A stretch of 64,000 nucleotides of DNA, from the NCBI RefSeq assembly GCF_900090265.1, contig NZ_LT607752.1, positions 6,206,001-6,270,000 of the forward strand, read 5' to 3'. The number at the start of each line of letters is the position of its first letter. Within the stretch, counting starts at the first letter, position 1. Under the pieces are notes generated by a model that was given only the letters and a program-made list of their open reading frames with translations, ran no database searches and was not told where the DNA came from. This stretch comes from Micromonospora rifamycinica. GTDB lineage: Bacteria > Actinomycetota > Actinomycetes > Mycobacteriales > Micromonosporaceae. Positions 34,184 to 42,765 of the stretch are shown piece by piece. Made by a program: the position numbers and the translations under genes.

Positions 34184-35677
34184 GTGACATCTGCGAACTG
34201 CCCACGCTGCGGCGGACGACTCGCCCGTGACAACGACAGCGGACGCTGCGCCCCCTGCCAGGCTGCCGAACGCGACCGGCTGAGCGCGCCACCCGAGGTG
34301 CCGACCTCCTTCTGGGACCACCAGCCGGTACGACAGGCGTTGGCGTCTCGTCATTTCGGCCGGGCGATCAGGGCCTACCGGTGCCACCCCTACCACGGGC
34401 GGCACCCGTTGCCGCAGACCGTGGTGGCGGGGTGGATGGGGATCACCCAGGCGCAGTTGAGCCGGATCGAGAACGGACCGCCGGTAGTGCACCTGGACCG
34501 GCTGGCGCACTGGGCGAAGATCCTCGGGATACCGGGTGTCCTGTTGTGGTTCAGCCTGCCGGGCGCGCGGCCCAGCTCAACGACGAACTTCGGGCCGGTA
34601 CCGGGGCGCGACTGCCATGACCACGGGGACCTTGAGACCACACCAGTTTCTCTCGAACCATCGACGAAGGGGGTGGTCACCACGGACCGCCGGCAGTTCC
34701 ACGCACTGGCAGCGTTGGCGGGAGTCGGCTCCGTGAGCAATGTGGGCTTCTTCGCCACGCTCGCGGACCAGTCTCCGTCCATCGGCCTCGAACACGTCCG
34801 CCTGGCCGGCTCCCTGGTGAAGGAGTTCCGGGACGCCGACGCGGCGACCGGCGCCAATCAGCTGTGCGACATCGCCATCCATGTCCATGGTCGTCTGGCC
34901 TCCTGGGCGGCAGAGGCACTCTACAGTCGAGATGTCGGTGAAGCCCTCCAGGCGTCGCTCGCCGACCTGGCCGTAGAGACGGCGTGGCTGGCTCACGACG
35001 CCGAACGCCGGGCAGCCGTGCGTCCCTATCTCCACGAGGCGATCACACGGGCACGGCTCGCCGACGATCTCCAGGTCGAGGCACGCGCGTTCACGCAACT
35101 CGCACTTCACACCTGGAACTCCCGGCCCACCGAGTCCCTGCACTGCGCGGACGCCGCGTTCCGGATCTCCGCCGGCTGGGCGACCCCACGCCTGCGCACA
35201 CTTCTACACCTTCGGCGGGCATGCGCGTTCGCCGTACTGAAGGACCACGGCGCTTTCGAGCGCGAGATGCGCAACGCACGCCAGCAACTGGAACGGGGTC
35301 CGCACCAGGAGGATCCCGACTTCGTCCACTTCGTCAACGCCCAGGAGGTCCAGGGTCTGGAGGCGTTGTCGTTCCTCTCGCTCGACCAGCCGGGGCGTGC
35401 CGCGAAGGCGCTCCGTGACGCCATCGCCAACGGTTCCCCCACCCACCGGCGCAACCAGGTCTACTACCGGGTACGGCTGATCGAGGCGACCTACCGGGCG
35501 GGCGACGTCAGCGAGGCCGCCCGGATGGCGGTTGACCTGCTCCCTGAGGTGCGGCAGATGAACTCTGGCCGGGTGACCCGGCATATGGCCGACATCCGTT
35601 CGACGGTGGGTCGGCTACCTCGGCAGACCGCCCCGGTCCGAGACTTCATCGAAGCCTTCGACGGGGTGGCCGTCTGA
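34184..35677 (+). CDS. Zinc-ribbon/HTH/TPR transcriptional regulator
   Basis: This 497-residue regulator starts with a Cys4 ribbon (CPRCGGRLARDNDSGRCAPC), then an XRE-like helix-turn-helix (about 85-125, MGITQAQLSRIENG). A linker contains TTDRRQFHALAALAGVG, a phrase common in this actinobacterial family, and a long TPR-like helical region follows (about 205-495). I chose GTG 34184 after GAGG; an ATG at 34133 is also in frame. Codon use is less GC-biased than in neighbours. It overlaps the GNAT gene by one base. The target is unknown. Confidence 0.8.
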   Translation: MTSANCPRCGGRLARDNDSGRCAPCQAAERDRLSAPPEVPTSFWDHQPVRQALASRHFGRAIRAYRCHPYHGRHPLPQTVVAGWMGITQAQLSRIENGPPVVHLDRLAHWAKILGIPGVLLWFSLPGARPSSTTNFGPVPGRDCHDHGDLETTPVSLEPSTKGVVTTDRRQFHALAALAGVGSVSNVGFFATLADQSPSIGLEHVRLAGSLVKEFRDADAATGANQLCDIAIHVHGRLASWAAEALYSRDVGEALQASLADLAVETAWLAHDAERRAAVRPYLHEAITRARLADDLQVEARAFTQLALHTWNSRPTESLHCADAAFRISAGWATPRLRTLLHLRRACAFAVLKDHGAFEREMRNARQQLERGPHQEDPDFVHFVNAQEVQGLEALSFLSLDQPGRAAKALRDAIANGSPTHRRNQVYYRVRLIEATYRAGDVSEAARMAVDLLPEVRQMNSGRVTRHMADIRSTVGRLPRQTAPVRDFIEAFDGVAV

Positions 35678-36225
35678 TGATCGGGAGTCTGATCTTCCGC
35701 CACTACAGTTCCGTCGAAGCCGAAGAGATCACCGAGCAATTGATTGCCCTCTACCTGGACGTCCATGCCGGGCAGGGGGATTTCTACGGTGAGGACCGTT
35801 ACCGTCGCCAACTGTCCGCACACCGGCAGCGGCCTGGATGGGTGCTGGTAGCCGCCGCGCTGAATGAGGAGTTGATCGGGTACGTCTACGGGTTCCCGTT
35901 GGCACCGGACACCCGATGGTGGGACGGCATCGAGGAACCCGTGCCGGTCGGCTTCACCGAGGAGGACGGGCACCGGACCTTCGCCATCTGCGAGCTGCTG
36001 GTGCGTGCGCAGTGGCGGCGGCAGGGGGTCGCGCGGGCACTGCACGACGATCTGGTGCGGAGCCGACACGAGCAGCGGATGACCCTTCTCGCCCGGCCGG
36101 ACAACGGCCCCGCGCAGGCGGCGTACCGGTCCTGGGGATGGCGGACCGTCACCCGGCTTCGCCCCGGCTGGCCCGACGCGCCCCTGTTCGACGTTCTCGT
36201 CCGCGATCCGGGCCCGACAGGCTGA
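35677..36225 (+). CDS. GNAT family N-acetyltransferase
   Basis: This 182-residue GNAT protein transfers an acetyl group from acetyl-CoA to an amine on a small molecule or protein. Motif B/A features are visible: FAICELLVRAQWRRQGVARA includes the RxxGxA acetyl-CoA loop, and PDNGPAQAAYRSWGWRTVTR is the typical end. The ATG at 35677 overlaps the regulator stop (TGATG), so the two are one operon and the regulator may control the enzyme. The substrate is not determinable. Confidence 0.85.
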   Translation: MIGSLIFRHYSSVEAEEITEQLIALYLDVHAGQGDFYGEDRYRRQLSAHRQRPGWVLVAAALNEELIGYVYGFPLAPDTRWWDGIEEPVPVGFTEEDGHRTFAICELLVRAQWRRQGVARALHDDLVRSRHEQRMTLLARPDNGPAQAAYRSWGWRTVTRLRPGWPDAPLFDVLVRDPGPTG

Positions 36226-36378
36226 CGATGACGCCGCCGTCCGGCGGTCGGCCCGGCACTGGTTGATCACTGGTTGTCCGGTTGTGTCGTACCCGATGGT
36301 TAGTGTCCGACCTGACCGACGGTGCTCGGGTGGTGACGAGGGTCTTCCGCCCGACGCCGCACTGCGTCAGGAGGCACG

Positions 36379-36585
36379 ATGCTCATCGACTGCGACGGTT
36401 GCCGGGTCCGGGGTGCGGGCTGCGCCGGCTGCCTGGTGACGGCCCTGCTCGACACCGACTCGCCGGCCGCCGGCCTGGGTGCCGCCGAGCACCGGGCGAT
36501 CGAGGTGCTGACCCGCTCCGGCTTCGAGGTGGAGGTGCTGGCCCACGAGACCGCCCGTCCGGCCCGCCGCCGTCGGGTCGCCTGA
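36379..36585 (+). CDS. Small Cys-rich actinobacterial protein
   Basis: This 68-residue protein begins MLIDCDGCRVRGAGCAGCLV, giving two Cys-x2-Cys pairs likely to bind a metal. A helical segment (GAAEHRAIEVLTRSGFEVEV) and an Arg-rich tail follow. AGGAGG lies 8 bases before the ATG. It resembles conserved small hypothetical proteins of actinobacteria; the function is unknown. Confidence 0.75.
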   Translation: MLIDCDGCRVRGAGCAGCLVTALLDTDSPAAGLGAAEHRAIEVLTRSGFEVEVLAHETARPARRRRVA

Positions 36586-36726
36586 CGCCCGCCGGCCCGC
36601 CGGGGCTGCCGGTGCCGGTGGGCCGGCGGTCGCCGCACGCGGGCCGTAACGGGGTCCGGGGCACACCGCGCCGCAGCCGCGTCGGCGGGCCATAGGATGG
36701 GCGCTCACGGCGGGAGGAGCGGCGGC

Positions 36727-36780
36727 ATGACTCGGGTACGACGCCACACCCGCAGACCCGCTGCCGGGGTGTCCCGGTGA
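36727..36780 (+). CDS. 17-codon leader peptide coupled to the M48 protease gene
   Basis: A short frame, MTRVRRHTRRPAAGVSR, starts at ATG 36727 behind a strong GGGAGGAG site. It stops at 36778-36780, where TGA overlaps the GTG start of the protease gene (GTGA). A TAGGAT -10-like box lies at 36692-36697. The protease GTG has no good ribosome site of its own, so translation probably reaches it by re-initiation from this leader. Confidence 0.5.
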   Translation: MTRVRRHTRRPAAGVSR

Positions 36781-38036
36781 CCCCGCGCGGCTGGGCGGTG
36801 CTGACCCTGGCGGCGTTGGTGCTCGCCCTGGTCGTGCTCGGTGCCCTGCTGGTCCCGTGGCACCGGCCGCCGGCACCCCGGCCCGATCAGCTCGCCGCGC
36901 TGCGCGACCTGCCCACCGACCAGGTGGCCCGGGGGCGGGCGTTCCAGGCGGCGCTGCGCCCCGGCCGCTACACCGGGCTGGTCGTCGGGCTGCTGGTGGC
37001 CCTGCTGCTCGGGTTGACCCCGCTGGGTGCCCGGCTGGTCGAGCTGGCCGGGCGGCCCTTCGGTGACCACTGGATCGCCCGCGCGGTGCTCGGCGGGATC
37101 GCCGTGGTGCTCGTCGCCGACCTGCTCACCCTGCCCTTCGCCGCCTGGCGGCAGTCGGTGCTGACCCGCTACGGGCTGAGCACCCACGGCTGGGGTGGCT
37201 GGACGGTCGACCTACTCAAGTCGTACGCGGTCAGCGCGGTCGTCGGCGCGGTGGTGCTGCTCGGCTTCTACACCGTCACCCGGCTCACCCCGCGCTGGTG
37301 GTGGGCGTTCGGGGCGGCCGGCGCGGCCGGGTTGGTGGTGCTGCTCTCCTTCGTGCTGCCGGTGCTGGTGGAGCCGGTGTTCAACCGGTTCACCCCGATG
37401 GAGCCGGGTCCGCTGCGCACCGAGCTGACCGCGCTGGCCGCCCGGGACGGCGTACCGGTGCGCGACGTGCTGGTCGCCGACGCCTCCCGCCGCACCCGGG
37501 CGGTCAACGCCTACGTCTCCGGCCTGGGGCCGACCCGCCGGGTGGTGGTCTACGACACCCTGCTGCGCGAGGCCACCCCCGCCGAGGTGACCAGCGTCGT
37601 CGCGCACGAGCTGGGCCACGCCAAGGACCGCGACGTCTGGACCGGCACGCTGACCGGGGCGCTCGGTGCCGCCACCGCGGTCGTCGCGCTCTACCTGCTC
37701 GGCTCCTGGACCCCGCTGCTGCGCCGGGCCGGTGTCGACTCGATCGCCGAGCCCCGGGCGTTCGCGCTGCTCATCGCCCTGGTGACGGTCGTCGGGCTGG
37801 TGGCCGCCCCGGTGCAGGCACTGATGTCCCGCCGGGTCGAGGCCCGGGCCGACGCGCACGCGCTGGCGCTCACCGGCGACCCGGCCACCTTCGAGGCGAT
37901 GCAACGCCGGCTGGCCGGGGTCAACCTGGGCGACCCGGACCCGCCCCGCTGGGAGTACCTCTGGTCGGCGTCGCACCCGTCCACGGTGGAGCGGATGGCC
38001 GCCGCCCGCGCCTACGCCCGGCAGGTCGGCCGGTGA
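36777..38036 (+). CDS. M48 family (Ste24-like) membrane metalloprotease
   Basis: This 419-residue membrane protease has about seven hydrophobic segments and the zinc motif HELGHAKD, with the third ligand Glu in RRVEARADAHAL, as in CAAX-protease/HtpX relatives. It should cleave membrane or misfolded proteins at the cytoplasmic face. The GTG start at 36777 overlaps the stop of a 17-codon leader. Its own stop overlaps the mannosyltransferase start (GTGA). Confidence 0.88.
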   Translation: MTPRGWAVLTLAALVLALVVLGALLVPWHRPPAPRPDQLAALRDLPTDQVARGRAFQAALRPGRYTGLVVGLLVALLLGLTPLGARLVELAGRPFGDHWIARAVLGGIAVVLVADLLTLPFAAWRQSVLTRYGLSTHGWGGWTVDLLKSYAVSAVVGAVVLLGFYTVTRLTPRWWWAFGAAGAAGLVVLLSFVLPVLVEPVFNRFTPMEPGPLRTELTALAARDGVPVRDVLVADASRRTRAVNAYVSGLGPTRRVVVYDTLLREATPAEVTSVVAHELGHAKDRDVWTGTLTGALGAATAVVALYLLGSWTPLLRRAGVDSIAEPRAFALLIALVTVVGLVAAPVQALMSRRVEARADAHALALTGDPATFEAMQRRLAGVNLGDPDPPRWEYLWSASHPSTVERMAAARAYARQVGR

Positions 38037-39172
38037 GTCGTACCCTGCTGGTCACCAACGACTTTCCGCCCCGCCCCGGCGGCATCCAGTCGTTCGTGCA
38101 CCAGCTCGCCGTCCGCCAGCCGCCCGGCTCGGTGGTCGTCTACGCCTCCAGCTGGCGGGACACCGCCGAGTTCGACGCCGCGCAGCCCTTCCCGGTGGTC
38201 CGGGACGCCACCCGGGTGCTGCTGCCCACCCCCGGGGTCGCCCGCCGGGCCGCCCGGCTGGCCCGCGAGCACGGCTGCGACACCGTCTGGTTCGGTGCCG
38301 CCGCCCCCCTCGGCCTGCTCGCCGCCGGGCTGCGCCGCCGCGCCGGCATCCGCCGCGCGGTGGCGTTGACCCACGGTCACGAAGCCGGCTGGGCGGCCCT
38401 GCCCGGCGCCCGGGCCGCGCTGCGCCGGATCGGCCGGGACACCGACGTGGTCACCTACCTCGGCGACTACACCCGGGTACGGCTGGAACGCGCCCTGCAC
38501 GGCGTCACCGAGCTGCACCGGCTCGCCCCCGGGGTCGACGTGGACACCTACCACCCGGCGGTGGACGGCACACCGGTCCGTGCCCGGCACGGGCTGGCCG
38601 ACCGGCCGGTGGTGGTCTGCGTGTCCCGGCTGGTGCCCCGTAAGGGCCAGGACATGCTGATCCGGGCGCTGCCGGCGATCCGCCGCCGGGTGCCCGACGC
38701 GGCGCTGCTGGTGGTCGGGGGAGGACCTTACCGGGCGACGTTGGAGAAGCTGGCCCGGTCCACCGGCGTGGCGCGGGACGTGGTGTTCACCGGTTCGGTG
38801 CCGTGGGAGGCGCTGCCGGCCCACTACGCCGCCGGTGACGTCTACGCGATGCCCTGCCGGACCCGTAACCGGGGCCTGGACGTCGAAGGGCTGGGCATCG
38901 TCTACCTGGAGGCGTCGGCGACCGGGCTGCCGGTGGTGGCCGGCGACTCCGGCGGCGCACCCGACGCGGTCCGCGAGGGCGAGACCGGCTACGTCGTCCC
39001 GGGCCGGGACGTCGCAGTGCTCGCCGACCGGGTGGCCACCCTGCTCGCCGACCGGGAGCTGGCCCGCCAGCTCGGCGCGGCCGGTCGGGCCTGGGTGGAG
39101 AAGGAGTGGCGCTGGGAGACCCAGGCCCGCCGGCTGGCCGACCTGCTCGCCGGCACCACCGCACCCGGCTGA
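38033..39172 (+). CDS. pimB: Phosphatidylinositol monomannoside mannosyltransferase, GT4
   Basis: This 379-residue GT-B glycosyltransferase closely resembles Rv2188c (PimB'), which adds the second mannose to PIM1 from GDP-mannose on the inner membrane face. Shared stretches are LLVTNDFPPRPGGIQSF, TVWFGAAAPL, THGHEAGWA, VSRLVPRKGQDML, AMPCRTRNRGLDVEGLGIV and the EASATGLPV nucleotide-sugar loop. It is coupled to the M48 protease by GTGA. It suggests PIM lipids in this organism's envelope. Confidence 0.9.
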   Translation: MSRTLLVTNDFPPRPGGIQSFVHQLAVRQPPGSVVVYASSWRDTAEFDAAQPFPVVRDATRVLLPTPGVARRAARLAREHGCDTVWFGAAAPLGLLAAGLRRRAGIRRAVALTHGHEAGWAALPGARAALRRIGRDTDVVTYLGDYTRVRLERALHGVTELHRLAPGVDVDTYHPAVDGTPVRARHGLADRPVVVCVSRLVPRKGQDMLIRALPAIRRRVPDAALLVVGGGPYRATLEKLARSTGVARDVVFTGSVPWEALPAHYAAGDVYAMPCRTRNRGLDVEGLGIVYLEASATGLPVVAGDSGGAPDAVREGETGYVVPGRDVAVLADRVATLLADRELARQLGAAGRAWVEKEWRWETQARRLADLLAGTTAPG

Positions 39173-39197
39173 GCCGCGACCGACCGCCTGGTGTGCC

Positions 39198-39316
39198 TCA
39201 CCTCGGCGGCCGGTGCCGTGCCGGGTGGCCCGTGGTGAGTCACCTCGGCGGCCGGTGCCGTGCCGGGTGGCCCGGCGGGTGTCACCCGGGCGGCCGGTGC
39301 CCGGTGGCCCGGCCGG
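39198..39316. repeat. 42-bp tandem array after pimB
   Basis: Units begin at 39198, 39240 and 39282. The first two share 35 identical bases (starting TCACCTCGGCGGCCGGTGCC) and the third is partial. The array fills the gap to the convergent GGDEF-EAL gene. Confidence 0.75.
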
Positions 39317-39319
39317 TGC

Positions 39320-41083
39320 TCAACGGATCTTTTCCAGGATGCGGGCGGCCGGGGCCGGCCGACCGAAGTGCCAGCCCTGGCCGGCGTCGCAGCCGATGGC
39401 CCGGAGCCGGTCGGCCTGGTCGGCGGTCTCCACCCCTTCGGCGGTGACGGTCAGGTCCAGCGCGTGGGCCAGCGACACCAGCGAGGCGAGGATCCGCTCG
39501 TCGTTGCGGCTGGCCGGGTCGACCTGCGGGGTACGCAGCCTGGTCACGAACTCACCGGCCACCTTCAGCTCGGTCACCGGCAGGTCCCGCAGATAGACCA
39601 GGTTGCTGTAGCCGGTGCCGAAGTCGTCGATGGCGATCCGGACGCCCAGCTCGTTGAGCATCCGCAGCGCCCGGACCGGGTCCTCCGCGCCGGTGCTCAT
39701 CATGGTGCTCTCGGTGATCTCCAACTGGAGCCGGTGCGGTGGCAGGCCGGTCTGCGCCAGCAGCCCGCGTACCTCCTGCACCAGGCCGGGGCGGTGGACC
39801 TGCCGGACGGCCAGGTTGACGCTGACGAACGGGGCCGGCCCGCCGCCGGCCGCCCAGCTCTCTGCCTCCCGGCACGCCTCGGCGAGCACCCAGCCGCCGA
39901 GCCGGACGATCAGCCCGGTCTCCTCGGCCAAGCCGATGAAGCTGTCCGGACCCAGCACCCCCAGCTCCGGGTGCCGCCAGCGGACCAGCGCCTCCACCCC
40001 GAGCAGGGTGCCGTCGCGCAAGGACGTCAGCGGCTGGTAGTCGAGGAAGAACTCGCCCCGGTCGAGGGCGGCGGGGATGGCCGCCGACAGGGCGTACCGG
40101 GCCAGCTCGGTGCGGTGCCGGGCCGGGTCGAACAGCGCCCAGCGGGCGCCGCCGGCCGCCTTGGCCCAGTGCAGGGTGCTGTCGGCGGCCCGCATCAGCT
40201 CACCCGGGGTGGCGCCGACCACCGGCCGTTCCACGATGCCGACGCTGGCCGTGACGGTCAGCTCGTGCCCGTCGACCAGGGCCGGCTCGGCGACCGCCGC
40301 GAGCGCCGCCTCCGCCACCCTGACCACGTCGTCGGTGCCGCTGGTGTGCTGGACCAGGATGACGAACTCGTCGCCGCCGAGCCGGGCCACCAGATGCTCG
40401 CCGAGCGCCCGGCGCAGCCGCTGCGCCACCTGCACCAGCAGGGCGTCGCCGAGCTGGTGCCCGAGGGAGTCGTTGACCACCTTGAACCGGTCGAGGTCGA
40501 GGAAGCAGACCCCCACCCGGTCGGAGCCCCGCCGCCCCGGCAGCGCGATGGCGGCGGCGAGCCGTTCGGTGAACAGGGTCCGGTTGGGCAGGTCGGTGAG
40601 CGGGTCGTGGGTGGCCTGGTGGCGGAACCGGGACTCACTGTCGCGCAGCGCCCGTTCGGCCTGCGCCCGGGCCACCATCGCGGCCCGCCGGATCGACTCC
40701 TGCTCGTCGAGCGTCCGGTCGCGCAGCGCGCGGGCGTACCCGGTGGTGATGGTGGCGAGCAGCCGGGCCAGCCGGTCGGAGACGTCGTCGCCGACCAGAC
40801 CGAGGTCGCGCAGCAGACGGAGCTGGATGACCTCGACGGTACGGCCCAGCCCCTCGGCCGAGGCGATGTGCGCGGCCACCAGTTCGGCACCCACCTGGTG
40901 CCCGATGCGCGGGTCGAACGGCTCGGCCCGCAGCGCGGCGGCCAGCCGTACGGTGAGGCGTTGCAGCAGCGCCTCCAGCTGGGCCTGGGTCATCGGCAGG
41001 TAGCTGGTGCCGGAGACCGCCTTGGCCCAGGCGCGGGCGAAGATGCCCGGACAGGACGCGCCGCTGGTCCCCGGCTCACCCAT
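39320..41083 (-). CDS. GGDEF-EAL cyclic-di-GMP turnover protein
   Basis: This 587-residue protein has an unknown helical N-terminal region (1-165), a GGDEF diguanylate cyclase domain (RLGGDEFVIL intact) and an EAL phosphodiesterase domain (GVEALVRWRHPE, VNLAVRQ, LEITEST, DDFGTGYSNL, AEGVET). Both active sites look complete. The RxxD inhibitory site is not seen before GGDEF. No membrane segment is visible, so it is probably cytosolic. Its ATG lies inside the 3' end of the methyltransferase gene (8-base overlap), so the two are co-translated. Confidence 0.92.
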   Translation of the reverse strand: MGEPGTSGASCPGIFARAWAKAVSGTSYLPMTQAQLEALLQRLTVRLAAALRAEPFDPRIGHQVGAELVAAHIASAEGLGRTVEVIQLRLLRDLGLVGDDVSDRLARLLATITTGYARALRDRTLDEQESIRRAAMVARAQAERALRDSESRFRHQATHDPLTDLPNRTLFTERLAAAIALPGRRGSDRVGVCFLDLDRFKVVNDSLGHQLGDALLVQVAQRLRRALGEHLVARLGGDEFVILVQHTSGTDDVVRVAEAALAAVAEPALVDGHELTVTASVGIVERPVVGATPGELMRAADSTLHWAKAAGGARWALFDPARHRTELARYALSAAIPAALDRGEFFLDYQPLTSLRDGTLLGVEALVRWRHPELGVLGPDSFIGLAEETGLIVRLGGWVLAEACREAESWAAGGGPAPFVSVNLAVRQVHRPGLVQEVRGLLAQTGLPPHRLQLEITESTMMSTGAEDPVRALRMLNELGVRIAIDDFGTGYSNLVYLRDLPVTELKVAGEFVTRLRTPQVDPASRNDERILASLVSLAHALDLTVTAEGVETADQADRLRAIGCDAGQGWHFGRPAPAARILEKIR

Positions 41084-41885
41084 CGAGACGCCCGACGCCG
41101 CCGAGGAAGACGGCCTGCTCGGCGTTCTCGGCGCTCTCCGGCGTCTCGGGCCGCCACTGCGGCACCCAGACCACCCCGGGATCGACCAGCGTGAAGCCGT
41201 CGAAGAACGCGGTCAGCTCGGCCCGGCTGCGGATGCACAGCGGGTTGTCGGTGCTGCGGTAGACCCGTTCCGCCTCGACCCGCTCCACGCCGCTGCGGGT
41301 GTCGTCGCTGGCCTGGGAGAGGACCAGGTGGCTGCCGGGGGCCAGGGCCACGCGCAGCGTCCGCAGGACGTCCTCGGGATGGTCGGAGTGCGGGATGAAG
41401 TGCAGCACCGCCACGACCATCACCGCCACCGGCTGGGTGAAGTCGATCAGGCGGGTGACCTCGGGATGTCGCAGGATCGCTTCCGGCCGGCGCAGGTCCT
41501 CCCGGACGACGGCGGCGTTGCCGTTGCCGGCGAGGATCTCCTGGCTGTGCGCCACGGCGACCGGGTCCACGTCGACGTAGACCACCCGGGCGTCCGGGGC
41601 GGCCCGCTGGGCGATCTCGTGCACGTTGCCGACGGTGGGGATGCCGGAGCCGATGTCGAGGAACTGACGGATGCCGGAGTCGACCAGGTATTGCACCACC
41701 CGGCGCAGGAACGCCCGGTTGGCCTGGGCCATCAGCGGCGCGTCGGGCACCGCCTCCACCATCGCGCGGGCGGCGACCCGGTCGGCGGCGAAATTGTGCG
41801 AGCCGCCGAGATAGTAGTCGTACATGCGGGCGACGCTGGGGCGTTCGATGTCGATGTCGTCGGGTGCCCAGTCCGGTCGCTGCAT
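41076..41885 (-). CDS. SAM-dependent methyltransferase (DUF574 type)
   Basis: This 269-residue protein belongs to the actinobacterial Methyltransf_19 family. It has RPSVARMYDYYLGGSHNFAA at the N-terminus, the SAM motif FLDIGSGIPTVGNVHEIA, VVYVDVDPVAVAH, and an LVLSQASD core. The substrate is unknown. The ATG at 41885 has GGGG-rich sequence upstream. The 41886-42089 gap carries a CACCCGGG/CCCGGGTG inverted repeat (41936-41943 and 41962-41969) in its promoter region. It is co-translated with the GGDEF-EAL protein. Confidence 0.88.
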   Translation of the reverse strand: MQRPDWAPDDIDIERPSVARMYDYYLGGSHNFAADRVAARAMVEAVPDAPLMAQANRAFLRRVVQYLVDSGIRQFLDIGSGIPTVGNVHEIAQRAAPDARVVYVDVDPVAVAHSQEILAGNGNAAVVREDLRRPEAILRHPEVTRLIDFTQPVAVMVVAVLHFIPHSDHPEDVLRTLRVALAPGSHLVLSQASDDTRSGVERVEAERVYRSTDNPLCIRSRAELTAFFDGFTLVDPGVVWVPQWRPETPESAENAEQAVFLGGVGRLDG

Positions 41886-42089
41886 CCCCAACCCCTTTGT
41901 CGAGTATCACCGCGTGGGTCGTCGCCTGCGCGGTTCACCCGGGTATTGTGCCCGCCCACTGCCCGGGTGCAAAGACCGCGATCTGTGCGCGATCATCCCC
42001 TTACCGGGCGCAATCGAAACCTGTGGATCGCCCGGCAGGCCCGGTCCGACGAGGGATCCGGGCCTGCCGGCCCGCGGGTGAGGACCCGC

Positions 42090-42758
42090 TCAGAACTTCG
42101 GTGCGTCCGGCGCCTCGAGCAGGCCCAACCGCAGGGCGGTCATCAACGCCTGCGCCCGGTTGGCCGCGCCCAGCTTCTCGTAGAGCTTGGAGATGTGGGT
42201 CTTGGCGGTGGACTCGCTGACGAAGAGCTGCTTGGCGATGCCGGCCACGCTCATGCCGTCGGCGAGCAGCCGCAGCACCTGACCCTCGCGGGGGGAGAGC
42301 TGCGGGCCGGACGGGGCCAGCCGACGCTTCATCGCCTCGGCCAGGTCGGCCGCGGTGAACGCGCTGGGCGAGGAGGCGGCGTGCCGGGCGGCGGCGACGA
42401 CCTCGTCGGCCGGCGCGGTCTTCGGCACGAACGCGCTGGCCCCCGCCTCCAACGCGCCGAAGAGCTGGTCGTCACCGGCGTACATGGTGAGCACCACGAT
42501 GCCCATCGACGCGCTGGACTTGCGCAGCGCCCGGGTGGCCTCCAGGCCGCTGCCGTCGGGAAGCCGCAGATCCATGATCACGACGTCCGGTTGCAGCGCG
42601 CCGGCCTGGCGCACGCCCTCCGCCGCCGTCGCGGCCTCGCCGACGACCTCGAACTGACGGTCACGCTCGAAGGCGTGCCGCAGCCCCTTGCGGATCAGGT
42701 CGTGATCGTCGACAAGGAGGACCTTGGTACGGGTGGCCGGTGTCGGGCTTGTGGTCAT
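42090..42758 (-). CDS. LuxR-family response regulator
   Basis: This 222-residue NarL/LuxR-type response regulator has a receiver domain (KVLLVDDHDLIRKGL, phospho-acceptor Asp63 in VVIMDLRLPDG, Thr in VVLTMY, Lys in FVPKTAPA) and a C-terminal GerE helix-turn-helix (LSPREGQVLRLLADGMSVAG then IAKQLFVSESTAKTH). It lies 7 bases after the histidine kinase gene, and the two form a two-component pair. Its targets are not evident. Confidence 0.93.
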   Translation of the reverse strand: MTTSPTPATRTKVLLVDDHDLIRKGLRHAFERDRQFEVVGEAATAAEGVRQAGALQPDVVIMDLRLPDGSGLEATRALRKSSASMGIVVLTMYAGDDQLFGALEAGASAFVPKTAPADEVVAAARHAASSPSAFTAADLAEAMKRRLAPSGPQLSPREGQVLRLLADGMSVAGIAKQLFVSESTAKTHISKLYEKLGAANRAQALMTALRLGLLEAPDAPKF

Positions 42759-42765
42759 CCTCGAA

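Noticed and set aside
33301..36225. Integrated mobile element
   Set aside because: No integrase, transposase, att repeat or tRNA was seen at either edge. Only codon bias and gene decay suggest transfer.
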